Source of the DNA: Desulfobotulus mexicanus
Lineage (GTDB): Bacteria > Desulfobacterota > Desulfobacteria > Desulfobacterales > ASO4-4
DNA length: 64,000 nucleotides
NCBI RefSeq assembly: GCF_006175995.1
Contig: NZ_VDMB01000002.1
Coordinates: 143,090-207,089 of the forward strand
Direction: 5' to 3'
This document shows positions 40,429 to 49,704 of this stretch, piece by piece. Position 1 is the stretch's first letter, and each line of letters begins with the position of its first letter. The position numbers were made by a program, and so were the translations under genes. The notes below the pieces were generated by a model that saw nothing but the letters and a program-made list of their open reading frames with translations, was not told where the DNA came from and ran no database searches.

Positions 40429-40986
40429 TTAATTCAGCATATCCCGTTTCAGTCGGTTGTCCGCAGGTTTATCACCCAGCCAGATGGCAAAAAGCGCTTT
40501 TTTAAAGTCAAGGCCTTCAATGCTGCCTCTGGTTTCTCCATTTTTACTCATAATGACTCCGCTGGCGGGTGTGTAGGCCAGCTCAATGAGATCCCCGTCC
40601 TTGATTTCATCGTTGAAGAAACCATTGAGAGTGTCAATTTGTGGTTTGATGGGTGTAATATTCCCACCTGTGGCAGCATCAAAGCCTTCATTGATGGCAT
40701 CAAGCATTCTTTCTCTTGTAATCATGCCTGATGTGATGTGAAGGCGTATGGCCATGGGAGCATCAGCATTTATGAGGGTAGTTGCATTGCTGCTTTTTTC
40801 CTTTACGTACAGAGCACCGACGTAAAGATTCATGAAAGCTCTTTTACGGATGCCTGCGCCATTCAGTATGAGGTTTTCTCCCTCCAGGATCATCGTTCCT
40901 GAAAGATCCACACCACCGACTTTCTGATTGGCCATAGCCGGGATGGCCATCAGGCATACGGCCAGAAAAACAAGAATTTTTTTCAT
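40429..40986 (-). CDS. Exported chalcone-isomerase-fold protein
   Basis: 185 residues. A signal peptide (KKILVFLAVCLMAIPAMA) precedes the fold: GGVDLSGTMILEGENLILNG, FMNLYVGALYVKEKS and ITSGMITRERMLDAINEGF are typical of the bacterial periplasmic chalcone isomerase-like family. Non-plant members lack isomerase activity and may bind lipids or fatty acids. ATG 40986 follows AGGAG. Confidence 0.85.
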   Translation of the reverse strand: MKKILVFLAVCLMAIPAMANQKVGGVDLSGTMILEGENLILNGAGIRKRAFMNLYVGALYVKEKSSNATTLINADAPMAIRLHITSGMITRERMLDAINEGFDAATGGNITPIKPQIDTLNGFFNDEIKDGDLIELAYTPASGVIMSKNGETRGSIEGLDFKKALFAIWLGDKPADNRLKRDMLN

Positions 40987-41114
40987 GGAAAACTCCTTTG
41001 CTTGAACAGGTTTTTGGGTTTTGAAAACTTTGAAAATAAACATATATCATAATAATATATGCTTGTTATTCTGTAATTGTATTAAGGTGGAGCAGCCTTG
41101 GGTTGCCGCATGGA

Positions 41115-41579
41115 TTAAGAGGATTCCGGTAAATGACTTACCCGTTCCCAATGGGTGCTCCTGCCAAAGGTAGGAATACCGATGTATCCCCGCAGCTCCA
41201 GTTTATCACCTTTCATTCTGGCCTGACCCTTGTAAATTTTACCATTTTCAGGATCATAGACCTGACCGTCTTTCCATCCGTCTCTTTCAGCAGATCTGAA
41301 ACCCCAGGCAATGGTCAGTCCAAGAATGGGATTGTTTCTTTTTTTAGGATCAGGATTCAGATTATCCACAAGCTCTTCACCTTCATCATCCGTGGATTCC
41401 CTGAGCCATACAATCTGGGCAGCCCAGCTTTTATTTTCAGGCAGGGGGATGATTTCCACTATGGATTTTCCTCCTTCGGTCTTCCACAGGCCAGTGGGAG
41501 GTTCTAGGGATTGTGAAAATACGGGGGTGGATAAAAGGGTGATTAAGAAAAAGATAAAGGGGATACTGCTTCTTTGCAT
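41115..41579 (-). CDS. Exported DUF2147-family protein
   Basis: 154 residues. A signal peptide (IPFIFFLITLLSTPVFS) precedes TGLWKTEGGKSIVEIIP, YDPENGKIYKGQARMKGDKL and LRGYIGIPTFGRSTHWERV, the DUF2147 pattern. A GAGGAGG ribosome site lies just before ATG 41579. Function unknown. Confidence 0.85.
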   Translation of the reverse strand: MQRSSIPFIFFLITLLSTPVFSQSLEPPTGLWKTEGGKSIVEIIPLPENKSWAAQIVWLRESTDDEGEELVDNLNPDPKKRNNPILGLTIAWGFRSAERDGWKDGQVYDPENGKIYKGQARMKGDKLELRGYIGIPTFGRSTHWERVSHLPESS

Positions 41580-41758
41580 AAAAAACCTCCTCATCCTATT
41601 GTTGGACTGTGAATCCGTATCTGCAGGATCTGATTGAGAAACATTGTTTACAACAGGAATGGACAAATGGCAAGCAGGTATTTTGTATGAAAAGTATGAA
41701 AAATACCCACAGGCCTCTATGCATGAAAAGTTGTTTTTTGCCTAAGGGGAAGATTTTT

Positions 41759-42676
41759 CTATGGAAGAATCAGGCCTTTTTTCAGATCTGCAATGGAGCT
41801 GAAATTATTTTTTATCATATAAACCTTAAGGCCCCCAACAATCTCTGAGGTGACCTTCGGATTGATGAAGTTGCCCGTTCCCACGGCTACGGCACTGGCA
41901 CCGGCCAGAAAAAATTCCACGGCATCCTCTGCATTCATGATCCCCCCAAGGCCGATCACCGGAATTGATACGCAGGCACTGGTTTCCCATACCATGCGGA
42001 GGGCAACGGGTTTGATGGCAGGTCCTGAAAGTCCGCCTGTTATATTGGCAAGCTTGGGTTTTCTCGTTTTTATGTCGATACCCATGCCCGTGAGGGTATT
42101 AATGAGGCTTAAGGCGTCGGCACCTGCCCCTTCAACACTGCGGGCAATCACTTTTATATCCGTTACATTGGGAGAAAGTTTTACAATGAGGGGTTTGCTG
42201 CTGACTTTGCGTACGCTTTCCGTCAGGCGGGCTGCAGCATCCGGGTCTGTGCCAAAGGCCAGACCTCCTGCTTTGACGTTGGGGCAGGAGATGTTCAGCT
42301 CCAGTGCTGCGATGTCCGGCTCCCTTTCAAGGCGCAGGGCAAGTTTTCTGTAATCCTCTTCGCTTTTTCCGTAAAGGTTGGCAATGACGGGCGTTCCATG
42401 GGTTTTAAGAAGGGGCAGCTTGTTCTTCAGAAAGGCTTCTGCGCCTATATTTTCAAGACCCACGGCATTGAGGAGGCCAGATGCGGTTTCCACCACTCTG
42501 GGTTCCGGATTTCCTGCCGAGGGTTCCAGGGAAAGACCTTTGACAATGATGGCACCGATGCGGGAAAGGTTTGTAGCTTCTGCGTATTCAAGGCCGTAAC
42601 CGAAGGTTCCTGAAGCAGTGAGTACTGGGTTTTTCAGTTTCAGTCCTGCGATGTTTACACAAAGATCAGGCAGCAT
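41759..42676 (-). CDS. pyrD: Dihydroorotate dehydrogenase, class 1 (B-type)
   Basis: 305 residues. NPVLTASGTFGYGLEYAEA, LELNISCPNVKAGGLAFGTD (with the Cys base of class 1 enzymes) and VIGLGGIMNAEDAVEFFLAG (FMN phosphate site) are diagnostic. It oxidises dihydroorotate to orotate in pyrimidine synthesis. 1B enzymes pair with the PyrK electron-transfer subunit; no pyrK is adjacent. ATG 42676 is chosen as the family start. Confidence 0.92.
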   Translation of the reverse strand: MLPDLCVNIAGLKLKNPVLTASGTFGYGLEYAEATNLSRIGAIIVKGLSLEPSAGNPEPRVVETASGLLNAVGLENIGAEAFLKNKLPLLKTHGTPVIANLYGKSEEDYRKLALRLEREPDIAALELNISCPNVKAGGLAFGTDPDAAARLTESVRKVSSKPLIVKLSPNVTDIKVIARSVEGAGADALSLINTLTGMGIDIKTRKPKLANITGGLSGPAIKPVALRMVWETSACVSIPVIGLGGIMNAEDAVEFFLAGASAVAVGTGNFINPKVTSEIVGGLKVYMIKNNFSSIADLKKGLILP

Positions 42677-42828
42677 CTTTTTTCCTTGTTTTTGGAATGT
42701 CTGAGGATAGGGCCTTTGGAGGATAGGGCCTTGCCTTAGGCCAGCGCCTCGTTTATAGACGGAAGGGCATCTTTGTGGCAAGAGAAGATGTTTTTTTTAA
42801 AAATCAATATTATTATCAGGGAGAGGAC

Positions 42829-44130
42829 ATGGGCAAAACCATTACAGAAAAGATATTTGATGCCCACCGGGTGGATAATCCGGCAGGAGATATTCAGGTG
42901 ATCCGCCTGGATGCGGTTTTCTGCCATGAGATTACAACCCCTGTGGCCATCAATGATCTCGTGGCCCGGGGCAAGGATCGGGTGTTTGATCCTTCTAAAA
43001 TCAAGGCCGTGATTGATCATGTGACACCGGCCAAAGATTCCAAAACCGCAGAACAGGGCAAGATTATCCGGGACTGGGCCAGACGGCACGGCATAATGGA
43101 TTTTTTTGATATTGGCCGCAACGGTGTCTGCCATGCTCTGTTTCCGGAAAAGGGGTTTGTCCGGCCGGGGTATACGGTTATTATGGGCGATTCCCATACC
43201 TGTACCCACGGAGCCTTTGGAGCCTTTGCAGCCGGTGTTGGTACCACAGACCTTGAGGTGGGGATTTTAAAGGGAGTTTGTGCCTTCAAGGCCCCACGTA
43301 CTCTTAAAGTGGAGGTTACGGGCAGTCTGCCTGCCGGTGTATATGCCAAGGATGTGATCCTTGCCCTCATCGGAGAGCTGGGTGTGAATGGTGCCACCAA
43401 CAAGGTCATTGAATTTACAGGTCCTGTGGTGGATGCCATGAGCATGGAGTCCCGCATGACCCTCTGCAATATGGCCATTGAAGCTGGAGGTACCTGCGGG
43501 GTCTGTTATCCCGATGCCGTGACCGTGGATTATCTCTGGCCCTTCATAGAAAAGGATTATCCTTCAAAGGAAGCTGCCCTTGCGGACTATTCTCAGTGGA
43601 TTTCCGATTCGGATGCGGAATATGACGGGACCATGACCCTTGATGTTTCAGGTCTTTCTCCCATGATGACCTTCGGGTATAAGCCGGATCAGGTAAAGCC
43701 CGTTTCCGAGATGGAGGGATCGCCTGTGGATCAGGTCTATATCGGTTCCTGCACCAATGGGCGCATCGAAGATCTTCGGGTGGCGGCTGCCGTGTTGAAA
43801 GGCAGACGCATTGCGGATACGGTTCGCGGTGTTGTTTCTCCTGCCACGCCGGAAGTTTATCGCATGGCTCTGGCGGAAGGTATTATTGGAATTTTCATGG
43901 ATGCGGGTTTTTGTGTGACTAATCCTACCTGCGGTGCCTGTCTTGGAATGAGCAACGGGGTGCTTGCCGAAGGTGAGGTCTGTGCTGCCACCACAAACCG
44001 GAATTTCAATGGCCGCATGGGCAAGGGGGGCATGGTGCATCTCATGAGTCCTGCAACGGCCGCAGCCACGGCTCTGACCGGGAAAATTTCTAACTCACTG
44101 CTGTACACGGGAAAGGAGGCCTGCGCATGA
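42829..44130 (+). CDS. leuC: 3-isopropylmalate dehydratase, large subunit (HACN/LeuC type)
   Basis: 433 residues. VIMGDSHTCTHGAFGAFAAG, IGSCTNGRIEDLR and NPTCGACLGMSNG supply the three cysteines of the 4Fe-4S cluster. It isomerises isopropylmalate in leucine synthesis; the shorter form matches the archaeal/Desulfobacterota branch that includes homoaconitases, so substrate range may be wider. GGGAGAGG precedes ATG 42829. It overlaps leuD by 4 nt. Confidence 0.92.
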   Translation: MGKTITEKIFDAHRVDNPAGDIQVIRLDAVFCHEITTPVAINDLVARGKDRVFDPSKIKAVIDHVTPAKDSKTAEQGKIIRDWARRHGIMDFFDIGRNGVCHALFPEKGFVRPGYTVIMGDSHTCTHGAFGAFAAGVGTTDLEVGILKGVCAFKAPRTLKVEVTGSLPAGVYAKDVILALIGELGVNGATNKVIEFTGPVVDAMSMESRMTLCNMAIEAGGTCGVCYPDAVTVDYLWPFIEKDYPSKEAALADYSQWISDSDAEYDGTMTLDVSGLSPMMTFGYKPDQVKPVSEMEGSPVDQVYIGSCTNGRIEDLRVAAAVLKGRRIADTVRGVVSPATPEVYRMALAEGIIGIFMDAGFCVTNPTCGACLGMSNGVLAEGEVCAATTNRNFNGRMGKGGMVHLMSPATAAATALTGKISNSLLYTGKEACA

Positions 44131-44651
44131 AATCCTTTGACGGTAAGGTGGCCTTTCTGGACCGTTCGGATATCAATACCGATGAAATTATTCCTGCCCG
44201 CTATCTTACGGAAATTACCAAAGAAGCCCTGAAGCCCTTTCTTATGGAAGATCTGAGTATGGAAGGCTTTAATCCTGCCTCAGGTTTTGCCGGGGTTTCC
44301 GTTGTTGTGAGCCGGGCAAATTTCGGGTGCGGATCTTCCCGGGAACATGCGCCATGGGCCTTTGAGGTGAACGGCATTTATCTGGTTATAGCCGAAAGCT
44401 TTGCAAGGATTTTCCGGCAGAATATGTTTAACTGCGGCATGATGGCTGTGGAGTTGCCAAAGGAAGATATTGATACGCTCTTTACCCGTTTTTCAGGAAA
44501 GGAAACCTTTGTTTCCGTGGATCTGGAAAAAGGGCTTTTTGTTTTTAAGGCTGGTGGGGATACCCTTGAGATTTCATTCAGTGTTTCGGAATTTGACAAA
44601 AGTCTGGTCAAGGCCGGAGGCTGGGTGGATTTTGCAGATAAAAACTACTGA
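44127..44651 (+). CDS. leuD: 3-isopropylmalate dehydratase, small subunit
   Basis: 174 residues. The swivel domain with INTDEIIPARYLT and NFGCGSSREHAPWAF (substrate-specifying loop), then FARIFRQNMFNCGMM. Coupled to leuC by ATGA. No other leu genes are adjacent. Confidence 0.92.
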   Translation: MKSFDGKVAFLDRSDINTDEIIPARYLTEITKEALKPFLMEDLSMEGFNPASGFAGVSVVVSRANFGCGSSREHAPWAFEVNGIYLVIAESFARIFRQNMFNCGMMAVELPKEDIDTLFTRFSGKETFVSVDLEKGLFVFKAGGDTLEISFSVSEFDKSLVKAGGWVDFADKNY

Positions 44652-44835
44652 TGCTTTCCCGTCCGTCTGATGAACAGACCGGCATGAAAAATTGAGCGGA
44701 GATTCCTTTGAAGCAGGGGACGGCATTGCGCCGTTTCCTGCTTTCTGGTACATGGATAGTATTGTAAGGTTTTACTCTATGGAAGAGTTTTTAAGCCTCC
44801 GCAGAGGCAGCATTCTATTATCCGGAGAATCATGA

Positions 44836-45237
44836 ATGGCAGAGACAGGCAGGCTAGAAGTTCCACACACATTTCCATCCCTTGTCATTGATTCTTTCTT
44901 TGCTCTGGGTCTGTTTTCTGCACTGATGTTCCGCATTATGATTGTTTTTACCCAGTGGCAGGTTCACTGGTTCCGGCCTGCCTGGTATGCGGGGGTGGTG
45001 GGGTATCTGTTTTTCTTTGCATTCCGGTATTATGTTTCCCGCAAAAGACGCAAAGTTATTGCAGATTACAGACTGGCGGAAAAACTTAAAGACGAGGCCG
45101 TTTTAAGCAGGGAAGACAGAGAAGCTCTTTTGTATATTGTGGATTCCATCCGCAAATCCCGTGAAAATATCAACTACCTTTTTATCTTCGTCCTTTCATG
45201 TCTTGCTATCCTTCTGGACCTGTGGATGCACTGGTAG
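44836..45237 (+). CDS. Three-span membrane protein, unknown
   Basis: 133 residues, not recognised. Hydrophobic segments at about 15-37, 49-65 and 113-131; a basic/charged cytosolic loop (SRKRRKVIADYRLAEKL) lies between the last two. Starts after GGAGAATC and is followed by the HAD gene after 57 nt, perhaps in one operon. Confidence 0.65.
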   Translation: MAETGRLEVPHTFPSLVIDSFFALGLFSALMFRIMIVFTQWQVHWFRPAWYAGVVGYLFFFAFRYYVSRKRRKVIADYRLAEKLKDEAVLSREDREALLYIVDSIRKSRENINYLFIFVLSCLAILLDLWMHW

Positions 45238-45294
45238 GAATTGAAAATGGCTGCATGGCTTGTATCGAACCATGACATACCAAGGGAGATTAAA

Positions 45295-45927
45295 ATGAAT
45301 AATATCCGGATGCCGGAACTGGTGCTTCTGGATTTTGGCGGTGTCATTGCAGAGGAGGGTTTTAAAGCGGCCATGGTGGATCTTGCCCTGGAACAGAAAA
45401 AAGATCCCGAAGCCTTGAAACGCATGGCCTTTGATCTGGTCTATGCCACGGGTTTTACCACAGGAAAGATTCGGGATAAGGATTTCTGGAAGGCCTTAAG
45501 GGAAAAATCCGGTATAATCGGCAGCGATAAAGATCTGACAGCCTTTGTACATGACCGTTTTATTGTACGCCCATCCATGCTTTATCTTTCTGCCCGACTT
45601 CGCTTGAAGGGTATCCGCACAGCCATTCTCAGTGACCAGACCCACTGGCTGGATGAACTGGATGAGCGGGACGGTTTTTTTCCCTGTTTTGACAGGATAT
45701 TTAATTCCTATTATTCGGGTATAACCAAAAAGGATACAGAGTTTTTCCTGCAGGTTCTGGATGCCATGGAGGTGAGACCGGAAAAGGCTCTTTTTGTAGA
45801 TGATCACAGGCCCCATGTGGAGAGGGCTTTAAGTCTTGGCATGGATGCCATCTGGTATCAGGAGGAGAAGGCTTTCAGGGAAGAAGTGCAGAAACGTTTT
45901 CCCTTTGTACTCTTTGATTCGCCATAA
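45295..45927 (+). CDS. HAD-superfamily hydrolase
   Basis: 210 residues. Motif I reads VLLDFGGVIAEEG: the nucleophile Asp is present, but the second Asp is Gly, as in several YihX-like subgroups. Motif II (TAILSDQT), Lys (GITKKDTE) and motif III (ALFVDDHRPHVERA) follow, with a helical cap inserted after motif I. Predicted small-molecule phosphatase. ATG 45295 follows GGGAG. Ends 14 nt before the rhodanese-rubrerythrin gene. Confidence 0.83.
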   Translation: MNNIRMPELVLLDFGGVIAEEGFKAAMVDLALEQKKDPEALKRMAFDLVYATGFTTGKIRDKDFWKALREKSGIIGSDKDLTAFVHDRFIVRPSMLYLSARLRLKGIRTAILSDQTHWLDELDERDGFFPCFDRIFNSYYSGITKKDTEFFLQVLDAMEVRPEKALFVDDHRPHVERALSLGMDAIWYQEEKAFREEVQKRFPFVLFDSP

Positions 45928-45941
45928 AAGGAGGCTGAAAC

Positions 45942-46766
45942 ATGGGAGAAAAATCCTTTGAAAAATTGTGGCCGGAGGAGGTTTCATCCTATATCCGGAG
46001 TCACAGGGAAAAAAATTATCTCCTTGTGGATGTAAGGGAAGATCATGAGTATCAGGAAGAGCATATTCCGGGAGCTCTGCATCTGCCCCTGAAGGATGTG
46101 GCATCAAGGATAGGAGGCCTGGTAAAGGATAAGGCCCGTGAGGTGATTTTCTATTGCGCCCGGGGTGTACGGTCGGAAGCAGCTGCCCTTATGGGCAGGG
46201 ATGCCCTTGGGGAAAGTATCCGCCTTTTCAGTATGACTGGGGGAATTGCAGCCTGGGAGGGACAGATTCTTGATAATCCACCTGACCTTTCGCTCTTTTT
46301 TGGTTCGAGAATGCAGGGAACGCCACTGGAACGGGCCATGGCTTTGGAAAAGGGGGCTGAGCTTTTTTATGGTTTTTTGGCCAGTCGTTGGGGAAAGGGA
46401 CCTTTGGGTATCTTTCTTGCCAGATTGGGAACTGAAGAGGTGGCCCATGCAAAAATACTGTGGCGTTTTATGAAAAAAGAAGGCTCCTTTGAAACCGCCT
46501 ATGGGCAGCTCAGCACGGAATTTTCCGAGGGTGGTGAATCTTTGGAAAGCCTTCGGGCAGGAATTCTTGCCCTTAGCGAAGGAGATTGTATCAAGGTACT
46601 TGAAACGGCTATGGGTGTTGAACTGATGGCCTATGATCTGTACAGAAACTTAGGAGAAACTGCGCAAGGAGAGGAAAGGGATGCCTTTATGACTCTGGCC
46701 CAGGCGGAAAAAGCCCATATGGTGCGTCTTGGAGAAGCCTTTGCCCTTTGCGGAGCATCTGATTAA
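45942..46766 (+). CDS. Rhodanese-ferritin-like (rubrerythrin-type) fusion protein
   Basis: 274 residues. Residues ~8-115 form a rhodanese domain with YLLVDVREDHEYQEEHIPGA and active-site loop YCARGVRS (C72). Residues ~125-270 form a four-helix ferritin-like domain with the diiron ligands spread over MALEKGAELFY, GTEEVAHAKI, AMGVELMAYDLY and QAEKAHMV. The fusion joins sulfane-sulfur transfer to a peroxide/oxygen-handling diiron site, fitting sulfide-rich anaerobic life. No rubredoxin-like Cys4 tail is present. Confidence 0.85.
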   Translation: MGEKSFEKLWPEEVSSYIRSHREKNYLLVDVREDHEYQEEHIPGALHLPLKDVASRIGGLVKDKAREVIFYCARGVRSEAAALMGRDALGESIRLFSMTGGIAAWEGQILDNPPDLSLFFGSRMQGTPLERAMALEKGAELFYGFLASRWGKGPLGIFLARLGTEEVAHAKILWRFMKKEGSFETAYGQLSTEFSEGGESLESLRAGILALSEGDCIKVLETAMGVELMAYDLYRNLGETAQGEERDAFMTLAQAEKAHMVRLGEAFALCGASD

Positions 46767-46775
46767 AGGAATATT

Positions 46776-47039
46776 ATGAAACGTTTTGAAGAGCTTTTTG
46801 CAGAACTGCAGGAAAAGGCCAGAACGGGGAATCCGGATTCCGGAACTGTTGCAGCACTGGGGCAGGGTAAACATTTTATTGGAAAAAAAATTCTTGAAGA
46901 GGCCGGAGAAGTCTGGATGGCTTCGGAATACGAAGGCCGGGAGAAAACTGCTGAGGAGATTTCCCAGCTCCTTTATCATGTGCAGGTCATGATGCTGGCC
47001 TGTGACTTAAGCCTTGAGGACGTGTACAAATATTTATAA
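46776..47039 (+). CDS. hisE: Phosphoribosyl-ATP diphosphatase
   Basis: 87 residues, MazG-like all-helical fold. [20 protein letters not shown], then [18 protein letters not shown], has the acidic E-E-x-x-E...E-x-x-D/H pattern of HisE. It removes pyrophosphate from PR-ATP, the second step of histidine synthesis. Followed by hisG, the first-step enzyme, after 10 nt. Confidence 0.9.
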   Translation: MKRFEELFAELQEKARTGNPDSGTVAALGQGKHFIGKKILEEAGEVWMASEYEGREKTAEEISQLLYHVQVMMLACDLSLEDVYKYL

Positions 47040-47049
47040 AGGAAAAAAC

Positions 47050-47898
47050 ATGCTGCAGATTGCATTGCCTAATAAGGGAAGCCTTTCCGAAGACAGTGTG
47101 CGTCTTGTCCGGGAGGCGGGTTATAACTGCCGTCGTCTGGGTAAGGAGCTGATCATTTCCGATGTTGAGAACGGAATTGATTTTTTCTTTTTAAGACCTA
47201 AGGATATTGCCGTTTATGTCCGTAAGGGTATTCTTGCTCTGGGTATTACCGGCAGGGATCTGGCTCTGGATTCCGGGGCGGATGTTGTGGAGATACTGCC
47301 CCTTCATTATGGAAAATCAAAATTCTGTTATGCGGTTCCCGAAGAAAGTCCCATTACTCCGGATACTCTGGAAGGAAAGCGTATTGCCACAAGTTATGCC
47401 ACACTGGTGGCAAGGGATCTTGAAATGCGGGGTGTGAAAGCTGAAATTGTTCCCCTTGATGGTGCTGTGGAAATTTCCATCCGTCTTGGTGTTGCAGACC
47501 TCATTGCCGATGTGGTGCAGACTGGAAAAACTTTAAAGGATGCAGGCCTGAAGGTTGTGGGGGATGTTATTTTGAGCAGTGAGGCAGTGCTTGTGGGGCA
47601 GGATGAAGCTGTGCTGCAAAATCCTCTGGTGAAAACCTTTGTGGACCGGCTGCAGGGAATTGTTGTGGCCAGAGATTATGTGATTGTGGAATATGACGTG
47701 CCTGAAAATTTACTGGAGCAGGCCTGCCGGATTACACCGGGTATAGAATCCCCTACGGTTTCTCCCTTAAGCAAAAAGGGCTGGATGGCGGTAAAGGCCA
47801 TGGCAAAAAAGAAAGAGATCAATGGCATCATGGATGCCCTGACGGATCTTGGAGCCAGAGGTATTATGGTTCTGGATATCCGGACCTGCAGGATTTAA
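47050..47898 (+). CDS. hisG: ATP phosphoribosyltransferase, long form
   Basis: 282 residues: two catalytic lobes (LQIALPNKGSLSEDSVRLV; DAVEISIRLGVADLIADVVQ holding the PRPP loop) and a C-terminal ACT-like regulatory domain from about 205 (KAMAKKKEINGIMDALTDLG). The long form is feedback-inhibited by histidine and needs no HisZ. AAAGGAAA precedes ATG 47050. Confidence 0.93.
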   Translation: MLQIALPNKGSLSEDSVRLVREAGYNCRRLGKELIISDVENGIDFFFLRPKDIAVYVRKGILALGITGRDLALDSGADVVEILPLHYGKSKFCYAVPEESPITPDTLEGKRIATSYATLVARDLEMRGVKAEIVPLDGAVEISIRLGVADLIADVVQTGKTLKDAGLKVVGDVILSSEAVLVGQDEAVLQNPLVKTFVDRLQGIVVARDYVIVEYDVPENLLEQACRITPGIESPTVSPLSKKGWMAVKAMAKKKEINGIMDALTDLGARGIMVLDIRTCRI

Positions 47899-47910
47899 AG
47901 GAGAGATATT

Positions 47911-49332
47911 TTGGAAAAGGCAAAGGCCCTGATTCTGACCCACACGCCTGAGCCGGAACGCATATGTGCGGCTTCGGCACGGATTTCCACCAAAGAGGGA
48001 TCCGCAACCACTATTTATGAAGAAACCAGTCGGGAAAATATCGGCGGACTGATCCGCAATGTCATGGGGCTTGGTCATCGCTCTATTGCGGAACATGCGG
48101 TGTTTACCCTTGCCTTTGAAGATGTCTCTGTTTTTTTTGAGCAGTATCTCATTGAGTTTCGTTTGGCTGCATATACGGTAAAATCCAGACGATATGTGGA
48201 TTATGCGGGAATGGGCTGGATGCGTCCGGATTTCAGGTTTGAAAGTGCAGGGACTGATAAAGGGGCCTTTATTGCTTCCTATGACAGGCAGATGAAAAAG
48301 CTCTTTGATGCCTATGCCCGTCTGACCTCTCTGGATATTGCCAAAGAAGATGCCCGCTTTCTTCTTCCCTGCAGTTTCCGCAGTCATATTTATTGCACCA
48401 TGAATGCAAGGGAGCTTTTGTATTTTATCCGAACCAGTATCCATGGCCGGGGAAGAATCTATCCTGAGATTTTAAATCTTGGTAAAAAAATTCTGGTTCA
48501 GGCTGAAGAAATTTTTCCGGATGTTTTTCAGGGTCTGGATAAAGATGGTTTTACGCCTGAGCTTCCTGAAAAAGCTTTTGTGATGGCAGGGTCGGGCAAG
48601 ACTGTAAAGGCTGTATTACCGGAAGTTCGTCTTCTGTGGGGTTCCGAAGATGGTGAAAAAAAGGTGGCCATTTCTGCATTGATGTCCGAGGGATGGGGGC
48701 CGGAGGAAGCCTCGGAAATGCTTGATGGGGAAGTTTCTTTGCAAAAAAAACTAATTGAGGCTGTTATGGCCGACCCGAGACCCCGTGAGCTGGAGCAGGT
48801 GAACTATACCTTCCATATTCCGGGTATCAGCCTTGCCGGTCTTACCCATATGACCCGACACCGTATTCAGGGGCTTGTGGTTCCGGATTTTTCCCGTTTT
48901 GGAAGGCAGGGCATGATTCTGCCCGAATCCGTTTCTTTAAATTCTGAGGCTCTGGCTGTTTACAGGGATGCCGTGGAAAGCAGTGATGCCCTCTGGAATA
49001 TGGCCCTTGGGATGGGGCTTGTACCCGAAGACAGGGTGTACCTGCTGCTGGCGGGAAACACCATAGATATTTTTTCCACCATGAATGCACGGCAGCTCTA
49101 TCATTTTCTGCGCCTTAGGACCTGTTTCCGTGCCCAGTGGGAAATACGGGATATTGCATGGAAGATGCGGGATCTTCTGGTAAAAAAGGCTCCGGGTCTG
49201 TTCAGGGCTTCCGGGCCGGGATGCCTGAGGGATGGAAAATGTCCCGAGGGCCGCATGTCCTGCGGCCGTATGCCCGAAGTTAAGGCCAGGATAGCACCTT
49301 ATAACTCAGATGATGATGTCTCCGGGTTTTGA
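47911..49332 (+). CDS. thyX: Double-length FAD-dependent thymidylate synthase (ThyX) family protein
   Basis: 473 residues made of two ThyX-like halves. Half 1 has LGHRSIAEHAVFTLAFEDVS, then FRLAAYTVKSRRYVDY; half 2 has GLTHMTRHRIQGLVVPDFSR and RLRTCFRAQWEIRDIAWKM. The usual RHRxxS signature is kept only partly (RHRIQG...SRF) in half 2 and lost in half 1. Standard ThyX is ~220-250 residues and acts as a tetramer; a fused chain could form the same sites from two copies. Start is TTG 47911 behind AAGGAG. It follows hisG by 12 nt. Confidence 0.82.
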   Translation: MEKAKALILTHTPEPERICAASARISTKEGSATTIYEETSRENIGGLIRNVMGLGHRSIAEHAVFTLAFEDVSVFFEQYLIEFRLAAYTVKSRRYVDYAGMGWMRPDFRFESAGTDKGAFIASYDRQMKKLFDAYARLTSLDIAKEDARFLLPCSFRSHIYCTMNARELLYFIRTSIHGRGRIYPEILNLGKKILVQAEEIFPDVFQGLDKDGFTPELPEKAFVMAGSGKTVKAVLPEVRLLWGSEDGEKKVAISALMSEGWGPEEASEMLDGEVSLQKKLIEAVMADPRPRELEQVNYTFHIPGISLAGLTHMTRHRIQGLVVPDFSRFGRQGMILPESVSLNSEALAVYRDAVESSDALWNMALGMGLVPEDRVYLLLAGNTIDIFSTMNARQLYHFLRLRTCFRAQWEIRDIAWKMRDLLVKKAPGLFRASGPGCLRDGKCPEGRMSCGRMPEVKARIAPYNSDDDVSGF

Positions 49333-49524
49333 TTTTTTTTCTGTGTTCATTTTTTTAGGTGAATAAAAATGACAGGGCTGGCCGGAATTTCTGAACACCA
49401 CAAGGGAAGGAATCTCCCGGCTTTTAAAGTTTAAGCCCCGGCAGCCATGGGGAAAACGGGGTTCCCATGTGACGTAGTAGTGGCGGCAGCGGTGACAGTT
49501 GATTCTTCTGATCTTGTTTTTCAT
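49306..49524 (-). CDS. Small conserved Cys-rich protein
   Basis: 72 residues. CHRCRHYYVTWEPRFPHGC, then NFKSREIPSLVVFRNSGQPC, is a conserved pattern seen in small hypothetical proteins of related bacteria; four cysteines (two in CxxC) suggest zinc binding. Its end overlaps the convergent thyX by 27 nt. The ribosome site is weak. Function unknown. The following gap to 49704 holds nothing recognised. Confidence 0.65.
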   Translation of the reverse strand: MKNKIRRINCHRCRHYYVTWEPRFPHGCRGLNFKSREIPSLVVFRNSGQPCHFYSPKKMNTEKKSKPGDIII

Positions 49525-49704
49525 TGTTTTTACAATTGGATAAATGTGATAAATATATCAGGGCCGTGGCTCTTGCAATCGGGATGGGTCGGGTAAAAGC
49601 CCCGTCCTTTTTTTGCTTGCGGGATCAGCGGCCATCCTGTAGCAATTTTCAATTGTACCTTATTTCTTTGTTTTTCATATGGCAAGATTGCCGGGGTTTT
49701 TTTC

